A stretch of DNA of 64,000 nt from Anaerostipes hominis (ex Lee et al. 2021) (GTDB lineage: Bacteria; Bacillota; Clostridia; Lachnospirales; Lachnospiraceae): assembly GCF_002270485.1 (NCBI RefSeq), contig NZ_NQOG01000007.1, positions 1 to 64,000 on the forward strand. Reading direction: 5' to 3'. The stretch's first letter is position 1, and every line of letters begins with the position of its first letter. Both the position numbers and the translations under genes were made by a program. Shown here piece by piece: positions 44,638 to 52,092 of the stretch. The notes below the pieces were generated by a model, which worked only from the letters and a program-made list of their open reading frames with translations, had not been told where the DNA came from and did not search any database.

Positions 44638-44731
44638 TCATTGATGTGTCTGACAAAAGACAGGAGGGAGGTTAAGGGAAAATATTCAAAAATAACATAA
44701 TTAATTATAAAGTAAGAATATGGAGGAAAAT

Positions 44732-45004
44732 ATGAAAAAGTTAGATACGGATTTTATTGAAACTATTATTGCAACTATTATTGCAACGATATTATTTCCG
44801 GTGATAACATTTGGACTTGCCTACCTTGGTGGAATGCTCTTAAATTGGATTGTTGGAGCAGGGCTGATAGAAGGGATAAATCTAATGTTTAATACGACGA
44901 GGTTTACACGAGAATTAATCCCTTTAACCTGTGCTACACTTGCGGTAATTGGAAGTTATTTTAAGTCGGATGGGACAGATTTTCTTAATGTAGATAAAAG
45001 CTGA
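44732..45004 (+). CDS. Small membrane protein
   Basis: Encodes 90 residues with two hydrophobic segments (residues ~12-30 and ~33-50). ATG 44732 follows GGAGG by 5 nt. Its leader shares a conserved stem-loop with the next cassette. Function unknown. Confidence 0.6.
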   Translation: MKKLDTDFIETIIATIIATILFPVITFGLAYLGGMLLNWIVGAGLIEGINLMFNTTRFTRELIPLTCATLAVIGSYFKSDGTDFLNVDKS

Positions 45005-45101
45005 ATTGAAACTCAAAGCCCGTAGGAAAACATATGGTACTGTTTGTATATTCATTTTTATTATTTGAATTGTGAATAGTATAATAATAGAATTCTTGTG
45101 A

Positions 45102-45132
45102 AACAGGAGGTATTTACGCCCCTCCTGTTTTT
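45102..45132 (+). terminator. Intrinsic terminator
   Basis: AACAGGAGG / CCTCCTGTT perfect stem, T5; the T-run touches the next CATACTAT box. Confidence 0.85.
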
Positions 45133-45133
45133 G

Positions 45134-45182
45134 CATACTATGATTAGAAACTGATTCATAGATGTGTCTGATAGAATAGACA
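45134..45182 (+). promoter_or_regulatory. CATACTAT box with conserved leader hairpin
   Basis: CATACTATGATTAGA, then GATG and TGTCT (45165-45169) / AGACA (45178-45182) directly before GGAGG. Its sequence nearly matches 44633-44690. Confidence 0.68.
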
Positions 45183-45248
45183 GGAGGTATAAATAAAATA
45201 TTCAGACGGTATGAGAATCTTTGTGAAATGTATGTATAGGAGGCAATT

Positions 45249-46217
45249 ATGTGTAATGCTGAATTATTAGGAGTCAAGAAACTTGTATGCAGTCAGACGT
45301 CAAGGATCTGTCGTATGGCATTTCCATATGAGGATTATAAAACGTCTTTATTTTTTTATCAAAAAGAAGATGGAATCCTCATCACAAAAGACAGGATTAA
45401 AGAAATGGAGTCCTTGGAGAATCGAAAAGTCGGAAGAATTAGAAATCAATCAGGTTACAATACATATCTGAATATGAAGAATATCCTAGTTGATGAGCCG
45501 TGCTATTATAGCATTTTCTTATCTGAAGATGGATATTTTGTTCGGAAAAGTAATGAAAAAGAAATGGAGCAATCAAGAAGGATTGTTCCTAAAACATCGA
45601 ATGCAGATGGACATATTGGATATACCAGAGCAATAAGAGAGGCTTTGATCCCGGCGTGGATGGATGAAAAGCTTCGCGGTGATAAAAAGAAGCGTTTTCT
45701 TGCTTGCACTTTATCTTTCCAAGGAAAACGGTATATGAAATTGACTCCAATGGAAACGTTGGAAGGCATTCCTTCAGAGAATGAAGTAGCGAGGCTATTT
45801 AAGGGAAGAACTTATTTTTATCAGGCAGAGGAACCTGTGACGTTTCAATATCGTTCCAAACAAAAGCACAGCATTAAGAATCATCGGTACCGTATCCCGA
45901 TTGCTTTTTATCGGGCTATGGGATTTCAAGAAGGGAATCCTGTGCACCTTGAGTTCTTGGAAGATGGGTCTCTGGTTCTGACCCCAAAGATCAATTGTGA
46001 TATTTGTGGTGAACCCATTGATTCATATTGGGATGAATCGTCATCCATTAAAATAACCAAAAATGTTCATGATAAACTCCCTGATATAAGGGAGTCTATG
46101 AAAAAGCATCAGGATCTTTTACACAAAGAACGCTTTTTGATTGCGAAGGAGACACAGAAAGAAATCTTAAAAAGGCTTAAAAATATAGAAGCGACATTGG
46201 AAGAGGCCTTATCATAG
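45249..46217 (+). CDS. AbrB/SpoVT-fold DNA-binding protein, paralogue A
   Basis: Encodes 322 residues. The region HRYRIPIAFYRAMGFQEGNPVHLEFLEDGSLVLTPK is an AbrB-like swapped-hairpin pattern, followed by CDICG and a C-terminal coiled coil (KETQKEILKRLKNIEATLEE). The N-terminal 200 residues are unassigned and may hold another hairpin. A gene of the same plan lies at 46571. They may be transcriptional regulators of the element. Confidence 0.62.
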   Translation: MCNAELLGVKKLVCSQTSRICRMAFPYEDYKTSLFFYQKEDGILITKDRIKEMESLENRKVGRIRNQSGYNTYLNMKNILVDEPCYYSIFLSEDGYFVRKSNEKEMEQSRRIVPKTSNADGHIGYTRAIREALIPAWMDEKLRGDKKKRFLACTLSFQGKRYMKLTPMETLEGIPSENEVARLFKGRTYFYQAEEPVTFQYRSKQKHSIKNHRYRIPIAFYRAMGFQEGNPVHLEFLEDGSLVLTPKINCDICGEPIDSYWDESSSIKITKNVHDKLPDIRESMKKHQDLLHKERFLIAKETQKEILKRLKNIEATLEEALS

Positions 46218-46256
46218 GCTTTATTTTTTTACAGAAAAACAGGAGGAGCATTCCCT

Positions 46257-46559
46257 ATGAACGGTGAATTATTCATGAAAATGTATCAAATCGAACAAGA
46301 AGCCTGTGAAAGTGTGTTAAATAATTTAAAAAGATATCTGCAGGCATCTTTAAAGCTTCAGACTGACAGAACAGAAGATGCATTGTTAGAAAAACACAAC
46401 TTCCGCATGCGGATCGTCAAAGAGTTACTTCGGTTAAATAGCATCGCACATAAGAAATATGAGGAAGAAATGATCCCATATTTTGTTAAGATGCATGATA
46501 TCCAATCCTGTGATCAGTTGATCGGGGACCTTTATGATGAACTAAGAACTTTGATTTAA
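46257..46559 (+). CDS. Small helical protein, paralogue of the 53434 gene
   Basis: Encodes 100 residues. The C-terminal half (RMRIVKELLRLNSIAHKKYEEEMIPYFVKMHDIQSCDQLIGDL) aligns by eye with the product of 53434-53799 (RNRAVKKAVELLLAFN..FVRKEDIVSCSNLLNEI). It sits between the two AbrB-like genes. Function unknown. Confidence 0.6.
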   Translation: MNGELFMKMYQIEQEACESVLNNLKRYLQASLKLQTDRTEDALLEKHNFRMRIVKELLRLNSIAHKKYEEEMIPYFVKMHDIQSCDQLIGDLYDELRTLI

Positions 46560-46570
46560 GGAGGAAGATT

Positions 46571-47611
46571 ATGAAATCCAGAACAAATGAAGCTGTAGCA
46601 TTTTCAGGAAATGATGGCCTTTATTTAAAAAAGAAATTTGAGGGTCATGTGAAGATCATATGCACACAAGAGGGATTCTATATCAAGAATTTGGAAGCGA
46701 AAGAAGAAGGTTTCATTCGAAAAGTAAGCTTTTCACGGGTCACATTTCCAGAACGGATATTAAAAGCTTATGGATATGATTTGATCAAAGATACTATGAT
46801 GGTACAGCAGCTATCCAATAATGAGGTTTTTATTATAGGACGCAGACCGCTGGAACAGAGCGAAGTTCCTAAGCCATACCCGGGCTTTAAGTTTCAGGGA
46901 GATCATAAGGTGGAAGATTTTCAAAATTATTTTGAGGTGGTTTATAAAGAATCTGTTTCCAACAATTATGATATTAAGCTTCCTAAAGATTTTCAGGTAG
47001 ATACTTTAAGTAAGATAACCTTGTGTATGGAAGAAAACAGAGAATTCATCTTAATAGAAAAAGCAACAGAAAAGGATTCAAATCGCTATGAAAAGATTAA
47101 AGATCTGAAAAGTGAATTTGGGAAAAATCTTCAACACTTTGTTGGTGAAGAATTTATTTACTTACAAGCTAAGGCTAAAAGCTTTAGGATCCCCCGTCTA
47201 TTCCGCGATCGGGCCGGAATCCGTATCGGTGAAAAGGTACGGGTGATTCCCGTTGACTCACGAAGGCTGCTCATTGCAAAAGATGCTTTGATTTGTGCTG
47301 TTTCTGGAGACACTATGGATCCTATTAAACAGACAGGGAAAGAAGCCATTGTTTGTAAGGAATGTAAGAAGAAAGAGAATCTTTCTGAGGTTAATGAGAT
47401 CATTAAGCTATTATCAACGATCGAACAAAAGCTTGATCAGACTTCCAAACAGTGTATGGAATATAAGAAGAAATGTGAGCATCAATGTAAGGAAAATCAG
47501 CTGCTAAAAGACGAAAATGAGAAAATGATGAAACGCGTGGGGAAGGTTGAGGATTTTCTTCAGTCGTTTCAATCTTTGATAGGCGATGATAAGAATGAAA
47601 TTGATCTTTAA
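46571..47611 (+). CDS. AbrB/SpoVT-fold DNA-binding protein, paralogue B
   Basis: Encodes 346 residues. The segment FRIPRLFRDRAGIRIGEKVRVIPVDSRRLLIAK is AbrB-like, followed by two Cys pairs (CAVSGD region and CKECKKK) and a coiled coil to the C-terminus. The plan matches paralogue A. AAGGAGG is 8 nt upstream. Confidence 0.62.
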   Translation: MKSRTNEAVAFSGNDGLYLKKKFEGHVKIICTQEGFYIKNLEAKEEGFIRKVSFSRVTFPERILKAYGYDLIKDTMMVQQLSNNEVFIIGRRPLEQSEVPKPYPGFKFQGDHKVEDFQNYFEVVYKESVSNNYDIKLPKDFQVDTLSKITLCMEENREFILIEKATEKDSNRYEKIKDLKSEFGKNLQHFVGEEFIYLQAKAKSFRIPRLFRDRAGIRIGEKVRVIPVDSRRLLIAKDALICAVSGDTMDPIKQTGKEAIVCKECKKKENLSEVNEIIKLLSTIEQKLDQTSKQCMEYKKKCEHQCKENQLLKDENEKMMKRVGKVEDFLQSFQSLIGDDKNEIDL

Positions 47612-47645
47612 GCAGAGTGATACAATTATTTATAGGAGAAGAAAA

Positions 47646-47891
47646 ATGAAAATTAGGAAAATTATCGGAATGCTGTTAATGGTTTTTGGAATCTTTTTTG
47701 GAATATTCGTAGGTGGATGGCTTTTGCTGATTGAACCAATCATAAGCGTCTGTAAAGCTTTTGATACAGGGACTTTGACTGCAACAATCCTTGGAATTAC
47801 ACTTTTAAAATGTGTTTTTGCTTCACCTGTTGGCACACTCATATTTTTACTCTTTAGCTGGATAGCAATGAAAGTGGATGGATTTTGTTGA
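47646..47891 (+). CDS. Small membrane protein
   Basis: Encodes 81 residues with two to three transmembrane segments. AGGAG is upstream of ATG 47646. Not recognised. Confidence 0.6.
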   Translation: MKIRKIIGMLLMVFGIFFGIFVGGWLLLIEPIISVCKAFDTGTLTATILGITLLKCVFASPVGTLIFLLFSWIAMKVDGFC

Positions 47892-47941
47892 TTGAACCAA
47901 ATATAATGCAATTTTGTAGTGCAAGCTAAGGAGGGCATACC

Positions 47942-48118
47942 ATGCGAACAGACGAAACAGCTGCCGTAAAAGTGGCAGCGAAGCGAAGCATTAAAGCTGG
48001 CAATATTGAAGCTGGTTATCAATATCTTTATAAATGGCATCGAAGACATCAAAACATCAATATGAGTGAAGTTTTGAAGTGCTTCAAAAAATGGGTACGG
48101 AGATATCAAAATGACTAG
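47942..48118 (+). CDS. Small basic hypothetical protein
   Basis: Encodes 58 residues, strongly basic (VAAKRSIKAGNIEAGYQYLY, KWHRRHQ, CFKKWVRRYQ). AAGGAGG is 8 nt upstream. It may bind nucleic acid. Not recognised. Confidence 0.55.
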   Translation: MRTDETAAVKVAAKRSIKAGNIEAGYQYLYKWHRRHQNINMSEVLKCFKKWVRRYQND

Positions 48119-48150
48119 TAAGTTTATATGAGTCTGAATATTTAAGTAGA

Positions 48151-48176
48151 AAAGGGCCTTTTATGGTCCTTTTTTA
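48151..48176 (+). terminator. Intrinsic terminator
   Basis: AAAGGGCC / GGTCCTTT stem, T6; it runs into the CATACTAT box at 48182. Confidence 0.78.
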
Positions 48177-48181
48177 TTTTT

Positions 48182-48196
48182 CATACTATGATTGAG
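48182..48196 (+). promoter_or_regulatory. CATACTAT box
   Basis: CATACTATGATTGAG, 35 bp upstream of the gene at 48217. Confidence 0.72.
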
Positions 48197-48216
48197 AGGA
48201 TGAAAAGGAGGAGGTT

Positions 48217-48630
48217 ATGAGAAAAATACGGATCGGGTGTTTTATTATATTTTTGTTAATAGCAATGTCCGGCCTTGTGGGGATTGCTTTCTTATTCTTA
48301 AAATTTCATAGTCAAGAGGACGCAAATATCATTGTTAGCTGCAAAGAACAACTAAAGATAAGTGAAAATGGGCAGCCAGCCTTAAATGAAGAAACACTGG
48401 AAGAAGAAGTGGAATATAAGCTAACATTGCGCAGTGGGGAAACAATTATATCAAAAGTAAGTATGCCTATAAATTCAGTATATGAAGAAGAAAAAGGGAG
48501 CAGAGATGAAAGATTGCGTATCTTGGTGTTAAAATCAAGTATCCTGCTTTTTATTGCAGTATTTTTTATTATTTTATGTCTATTGATTCCACTTGGCAAG
48601 GATGAGGTAAAAGAACCATTGAGAATCTAA
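48217..48630 (+). CDS. Membrane protein with two helices flanking an external domain
   Basis: Encodes 137 residues: hydrophobic helix at residues ~6-28, an acidic ~75-residue loop, and a second helix at ~108-130. AGGAGG is upstream. Not recognised. Confidence 0.62.
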   Translation: MRKIRIGCFIIFLLIAMSGLVGIAFLFLKFHSQEDANIIVSCKEQLKISENGQPALNEETLEEEVEYKLTLRSGETIISKVSMPINSVYEEEKGSRDERLRILVLKSSILLFIAVFFIILCLLIPLGKDEVKEPLRI

Positions 48631-48646
48631 GATATACTCCTTTTCT

Positions 48647-48661
48647 CATACTATATATGAA
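48647..48661 (+). promoter_or_regulatory. CATACTAT box
   Basis: CATACTATATATGAA, 33 bp upstream of the 3D-domain gene. Confidence 0.75.
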
Positions 48662-48679
48662 AATGAAAGGAGAATATTT

Positions 48680-49408
48680 ATGAAAAGGATTAAAAAATTA
48701 TCTGTTGTTCTTGTTACCATGATACTGGTATCTGCTAAAAATCCTGTATGGGCAGAGGATAAGACAAGCGTAGAGATTACAGATGAAGAGTTTACGGTCG
48801 GGTACACAGATGGAGACTCAAGAATAGACTCAGAAATCAGCTTGAAAAAGGAGAAGAAAAAGAAGGATAAAGCTGCACCAAAGATTGTAGTAAAAAAATA
48901 TTATACGAATAAGAAAAGGCGGGTTCGGATTTACGCAAAGGACAAAAGCGGAGTTGCTGTTTTGAAGCTATATCGTGGAAGAGTTACGTCAAAGAACTCT
49001 CCAAAATGGAAGAAAGCAAGAAAGATCAAGAGTGGAAGACGTTACACTTTAAAAAAGAACAGCATCTATTCTATTTATGCAAAAGATACTGCTGGAAATG
49101 TTCGTATCAAAAGATTCTCTTCTGCAAAGAGAAAGACATTTCGAATTACAGCGTATTGCGGATGCCGGCTTTGTAACGGAAGATGGTATGGACAGCCCAC
49201 TAAATCCGGAAGAAAGGCAATTGCAGGAAAAACTCTGGCAGTAGACCCGAATATCATTAATTTAGGTGATCACGTCAAGATTAAAGGACATAATTTTCGG
49301 GCAGACGATACAGGATCAGCTATTAAAAATTACCGTATCGACATGTATTTTAATTCTCATACTACAGGAAACCGATGGGGTGTCAAATATCTGAAGGTAA
49401 TATATTAG
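48680..49408 (+). CDS. Secreted 3D-domain protein (putative lytic transglycosylase-like)
   Basis: Encodes 242 residues: a signal peptide (residues 1-25, cleavage near VWAED), a Lys-rich middle with an Ig-like segment, and a C-terminal 3D domain. The domain shows FRITAYCGCRLCNG, then ADDTGSAIKNYRIDMYF, which carries the three conserved Asp, and a final WGVKYLKV. 3D domains share the double-psi barrel of lytic transglycosylases and occur in wall-acting proteins such as YabE/Rpf types. It belongs with the other wall hydrolases of the element. Confidence 0.82.
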   Translation: MKRIKKLSVVLVTMILVSAKNPVWAEDKTSVEITDEEFTVGYTDGDSRIDSEISLKKEKKKKDKAAPKIVVKKYYTNKKRRVRIYAKDKSGVAVLKLYRGRVTSKNSPKWKKARKIKSGRRYTLKKNSIYSIYAKDTAGNVRIKRFSSAKRKTFRITAYCGCRLCNGRWYGQPTKSGRKAIAGKTLAVDPNIINLGDHVKIKGHNFRADDTGSAIKNYRIDMYFNSHTTGNRWGVKYLKVIY

Positions 49409-49413
49409 GAATA

Positions 49414-49454
49414 AAAAAGAACTGCGCACAATTTATTGTACTGCAGTTCTTTTG
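49414..49454. terminator. Bidirectional terminator
   Basis: AAAGAACTGC / GCAGTTCTTT stem with T-runs on both strands. Confidence 0.8.
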
Positions 49455-49549
49455 TGTGTTTAAATCCACGCAAAGCTTTTCGTGCGTAATAATGAGTTGC
49501 TTGTTCTTAGTTTATACACGGGGGGCTTCTTTCCCTTTTCATAATGGCA

Positions 49550-49705
49550 TCACTTCCTTTCGCTTTGGAATTCGATTTGTCTGCGCAGGTCCGTCATCCT
49601 GTCATTTGATTTTTGAAATGATGATTTTGGTACGTATCCGTCAGCATAAATTAAGAAAAATGCCAGAATTCCTCCAAAAAATAGAGCCAAAATAAATTTT
49701 TTCAT
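49550..49705 (-). CDS. Small single-pass membrane protein
   Basis: Encodes 51 residues: KKFILALFFGGILAFFLIYA is a transmembrane or signal helix, followed by a charged tail (SNDRMTDLRRQIEFQSERK). GGGGG lies 5 nt upstream of the ATG. It is opposite to its neighbours and sits between a terminator and the Thg1 leader. Its product is unrecognised. Confidence 0.6.
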   Translation of the reverse strand: MKKFILALFFGGILAFFLIYADGYVPKSSFQKSNDRMTDLRRQIEFQSERK

Positions 49706-49746
49706 CAAAGACCCCCTTTTTCATAGAAAAATGAAAACATCTTTAT

Positions 49747-49761
49747 CATACTATTAATGAA
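49747..49761 (+). promoter_or_regulatory. CATACTAT box of the Thg1-like gene
   Basis: CATACTATTAATGAA. Transcription starting 6-10 bp downstream would begin at or next to the first base of the P1 helix (49759) of the leader RNA. Confidence 0.7.
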
Positions 49762-49888
49762 GGAGAACGGACGGCAAAACAATCCAAGCCTACCTTCGTT
49801 GCTATAAACAACAATTATAAAATTAATTTGTTTTGCCAGACCTTTTTCTAAATTTATAACCTGATTCAATTCAGGTGCGTTCTCCTTC
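49759..49888 (+). ncRNA. Predicted three-helix-junction leader RNA upstream of the Thg1-like gene
   Basis: Three perfect helices can form. P1: 49759-49769 with 49878-49888, 11 bp (GAAGGAGAACG / CGTTCTCCTTC). P2: 49773-49782 with 49828-49837, 10 bp (GGCAAAACAA / TTGTTTTGCC). P3: 49859-49864 with 49871-49876, 6 bp (ACCTGA / TCAGGT) with loop TTCAAT. P1 encloses P2 and P3. The 3' strand of P1 could instead pair with the AGGAGG of the gene at 49898, so the fold could control translation. I know no RNA family matching this layout. Pairing was done by eye, not by a folding program. Confidence 0.6.
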
Positions 49889-49908
49889 TATATTTTAGGA
49901 GGATTCTT

Positions 49909-50493
49909 ATGTATTTTAAAAAAATAGAAGAAAAGTACTATAAATATTTATCATTAAACCGTCCGGTTGTTGTGAGATTGGATGCCGTTGGAGCGACAAG
50001 GACGCATAAGTATCATTTGGTTCCGTGCGATCGGCATCAAGATAATTTTATGGATGCGCTTATTCAGACAGCTGAAAAATTGTCCGAAGAATACCGTTGT
50101 ACTGCATCATGCGGGGCGGATGAAATTAATCTGATTTTTCCTATTGCACCGGTAGGGACACGACAAAAACGACTAAATTCTCAAAAAGTGTCCAGTATTA
50201 TCTCACAAAAAGTATTTGTATTGTTTAATGAAGCATTTGATGGAGATGAACCTATTTTCTTCGCAGCAAAGGCATTCCATATCCCACAAGAAAAGGAAGA
50301 TGATTACATACAATATCGAAAAAAATCCTGTGAAAATACAGCAATCCAGTATCTTACGAAAGATTATTTTTCGGCCAGAAAGCGTTCTCATAAGAAGCTT
50401 CCTGAACTTCGAGAAATGCTTATCGATAATGATATCCCTATTCCTGGATACGCCGTCAATGGACGAGTTTTTGTCAACGGGATGCGTAAATAA
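49909..50493 (+). CDS. Thg1-like protein (3'-5' RNA polymerase family)
   Basis: Encodes 194 residues. Family landmarks are VVVRLDAVGATRTHK (the R-x-D metal site, Asp25), SCGADEINLIF (the second acidic pair, Asp71-Glu72) and YRKKSCENTAIQYLTKDYF (compare W-R-Q-x-D with asparagines in Thg1). Thg1 proteins add nucleotides to RNA 5' ends; bacterial relatives repair truncated tRNA 5' ends. At 194 residues it is shorter than the usual 230-280. AGGAGG is 6 nt upstream. The structured leader directly before it is a candidate substrate or regulator. Confidence 0.75.
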   Translation: MYFKKIEEKYYKYLSLNRPVVVRLDAVGATRTHKYHLVPCDRHQDNFMDALIQTAEKLSEEYRCTASCGADEINLIFPIAPVGTRQKRLNSQKVSSIISQKVFVLFNEAFDGDEPIFFAAKAFHIPQEKEDDYIQYRKKSCENTAIQYLTKDYFSARKRSHKKLPELREMLIDNDIPIPGYAVNGRVFVNGMRK

Positions 50494-50506
50494 AGGACAA
50501 GAGAGC

Positions 50507-50534
50507 GGACTGCAAATGCAGTCCCTCTTTTTTT
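50507..50534 (+). terminator. Intrinsic terminator
   Basis: GGACTGC / GCAGTCC stem, AAAT loop, long T-run. Confidence 0.82.
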
Positions 50535-50591
50535 CACGACAGCAGGGGTAACTCGATAACATATCAGGACGGCCCATTGGTTTTGCCCTTG

Positions 50592-51065
50592 TCAATGCAT
50601 TAGACAGATGTTGCCAAGATAGTATTCTTTTCCTTCCTCCATGTTGCGTATGAACTGGTCCATAGTATAAAAGCAGCCCCCATCAAGGTAGACAGCGTCG
50701 CTGTAACGGTCGTCGATCAGATGTTGGATGTCATACGGTTTACTGTTGGATGCAAAATCTTCTAATGATATGTCTGCCGCTTTCTGTTTGAATTGGCTGA
50801 AGCATTCTGAAAAATAAGCCTTTTTGCTTTCTTTGGAGGCAATGATGCAGGTTCCATCCGGCGTGTCCTGTATAGTAAATCCAAAGTTTTTCAATACCTG
50901 CAGCAGGTCATTTCTTGCTTCTTTGCCTTCCTCTTTTGCGACGGCGTTTATATATTCAAATTCCTGGCCGCAGTATTCGTACAGATCGGATTCTTTCATA
51001 TATTGTAATCCATCATCAAAGGGCCAGCTTTTTGTGTTGATCTCGTAGATAAAACCTCTTGTCAT
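50592..51065 (-). CDS. Hypothetical protein
   Basis: Encodes 157 residues, acidic, mixed fold; ends YYLGNICLMH. AAGGAG is 9 nt upstream of the ATG. It lies downstream of the ParM operon on the same strand. Not recognised. Confidence 0.62.
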   Translation of the reverse strand: MTRGFIYEINTKSWPFDDGLQYMKESDLYEYCGQEFEYINAVAKEEGKEARNDLLQVLKNFGFTIQDTPDGTCIIASKESKKAYFSECFSQFKQKAADISLEDFASNSKPYDIQHLIDDRYSDAVYLDGGCFYTMDQFIRNMEEGKEYYLGNICLMH

Positions 51066-51082
51066 AACATAGTTCTCCTTTT

Positions 51083-51160
51083 TTAGTTTTGGGAAGCGGC
51101 GCAGTTCGGGCAGACACCAGCATAAACGGGTTTACCGTTGCCGTCTTGCCGGCGTCCCAT
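51083..51160 (-). CDS. Micro-ORF with CxxC
   Basis: Encodes 25 residues (RRQDGNGKPVYAGVCPNC and a short tail). It starts 2 bp after the preceding stop without a clear Shine-Dalgarno, so it depends on coupling. A zinc-hook-like tail is possible. Weakly supported. Confidence 0.35.
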   Translation of the reverse strand: MGRRQDGNGKPVYAGVCPNCAASQN

Positions 51161-51162
51161 TT

Positions 51163-51435
51163 TTATAAGTCTACATATTCTATGACATCCAACTCTTTTG
51201 GGGCGACGGTCTTAAAACCATTGGCCACGTTTAGATACTTCACAAAATCATCACGATTTAAGGTCATTTCCAGTTGAGTAGGTGTGACTGCTCTTTTTTC
51301 ATAGACCGTCGTATCTCCCTGATCTTTAATTGCGACTGCGAGGAATATTGGAAACTTCTTCTTTCTGCATAAATCAATAACTTCATCTATCTTTTCTTTT
51401 ATCTCTTCTCTAAAAACGACTTCTTTGTTCTCCAT
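51163..51435 (-). CDS. Small hypothetical protein
   Basis: Encodes 90 residues: helical N-terminus (REEIKEKIDEVIDLCRKKKFPIF) followed by a beta-rich half. AAGGAG is 8 nt upstream. It is co-directional with the ParM pair, with a 15-bp gap. Not recognised. Confidence 0.62.
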   Translation of the reverse strand: MENKEVVFREEIKEKIDEVIDLCRKKKFPIFLAVAIKDQGDTTVYEKRAVTPTQLEMTLNRDDFVKYLNVANGFKTVAPKELDVIEYVDL

Positions 51436-51450
51436 TTTTCTTCTCCTTAT

Positions 51451-52092
51451 TTATAGGTTGTCAAACATTTCCATAAAAGCATCCATGCTATCAGCGTTTA
51501 TTTGTTTTGTTTCCGGTGTTTTTATTGTTTGAGGGGTGTTTTGTGCGACATCTTCAGCCTTGTTATAGGGCTTTGGATTTTGGTTTATGGTTTCTTTGGG
51601 ATGTTGCTTGGCCTCATCCTCCATAAGGACTTCTTTTGCTGGCCGTTTTTTACTAATAGGTCTAGGATCCTTCTTTTCACTTTTTCTCTCTTTAGATGGA
51701 CTCCTTGTTCTTTTGGGTATTGGAGGGATCTCCGCTGCATTTACATTCCACGAAATGTATGGTTCTATAAACGCATACGCCAGGTATTCGCGGTATAAGA
51801 TCTTGAGAGTGTCATTGATTCGATTCCTCATGATAGAATTCTTCAAGAAATCTAAAACTAAAAGGTCTTCCTTTTCTTCTGTGTCAAAAAGAAGATGGAT
51901 CTGATAGCTTTTTTTTGTCACTTGATAAGCCTTGAAGTTTGTCGGAGGATAGATTTTAAAATCCTGGCGATGCAGGAAGGCTTTGATGGCATTTGCCATA
52001 TCCATCTTAAACTTCGCGGTATCATATAGGTAAAGCTGGATTAGGTCAAGATCTCTTGGAAAATGCAGGCGGATTGTTACATGCCGTCGCAT
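51451..52092 (-). CDS. ParR-like partner of the actin-like protein
   Basis: Encodes 213 residues. The N-terminal ~110 residues look folded (VTIRLHFPRDLDLIQLYLYD and LVLDFLKNSIMRNRINDTLK). A long, charged, Pro-rich disordered linker follows, and the protein ends in a short motif (SMDAFMEMFDNL). Starting exactly after the ParM stop, it has the position of ParR, whose N-terminus binds DNA and whose C-terminus contacts the ParM filament. Sequence similarity to ParR is not clear, so the role is inferred. Confidence 0.6.
   Translation of the reverse strand: MRRHVTIRLHFPRDLDLIQLYLYDTAKFKMDMANAIKAFLHRQDFKIYPPTNFKAYQVTKKSYQIHLLFDTEEKEDLLVLDFLKNSIMRNRINDTLKILYREYLAYAFIEPYISWNVNAAEIPPIPKRTRSPSKERKSEKKDPRPISKKRPAKEVLMEDEAKQHPKETINQNPKPYNKAEDVAQNTPQTIKTPETKQINADSMDAFMEMFDNL

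Noticed and set aside
47630-48109. Minus-strand ORF of 159 codons
   Set aside because: It overlaps two well-supported plus-strand genes with good Shine-Dalgarno sites and has none of its own.
49358-49365. CATACTAC inside the 3D-domain gene
   Set aside because: It lies within coding sequence that encodes conserved residues, with no ribosome-binding site or gene start after it.
50203-50595. Minus-strand ORF of 130 codons opposite the Thg1-like gene
   Set aside because: Most of it is antisense to a gene with conserved motifs, and it runs through the terminator.
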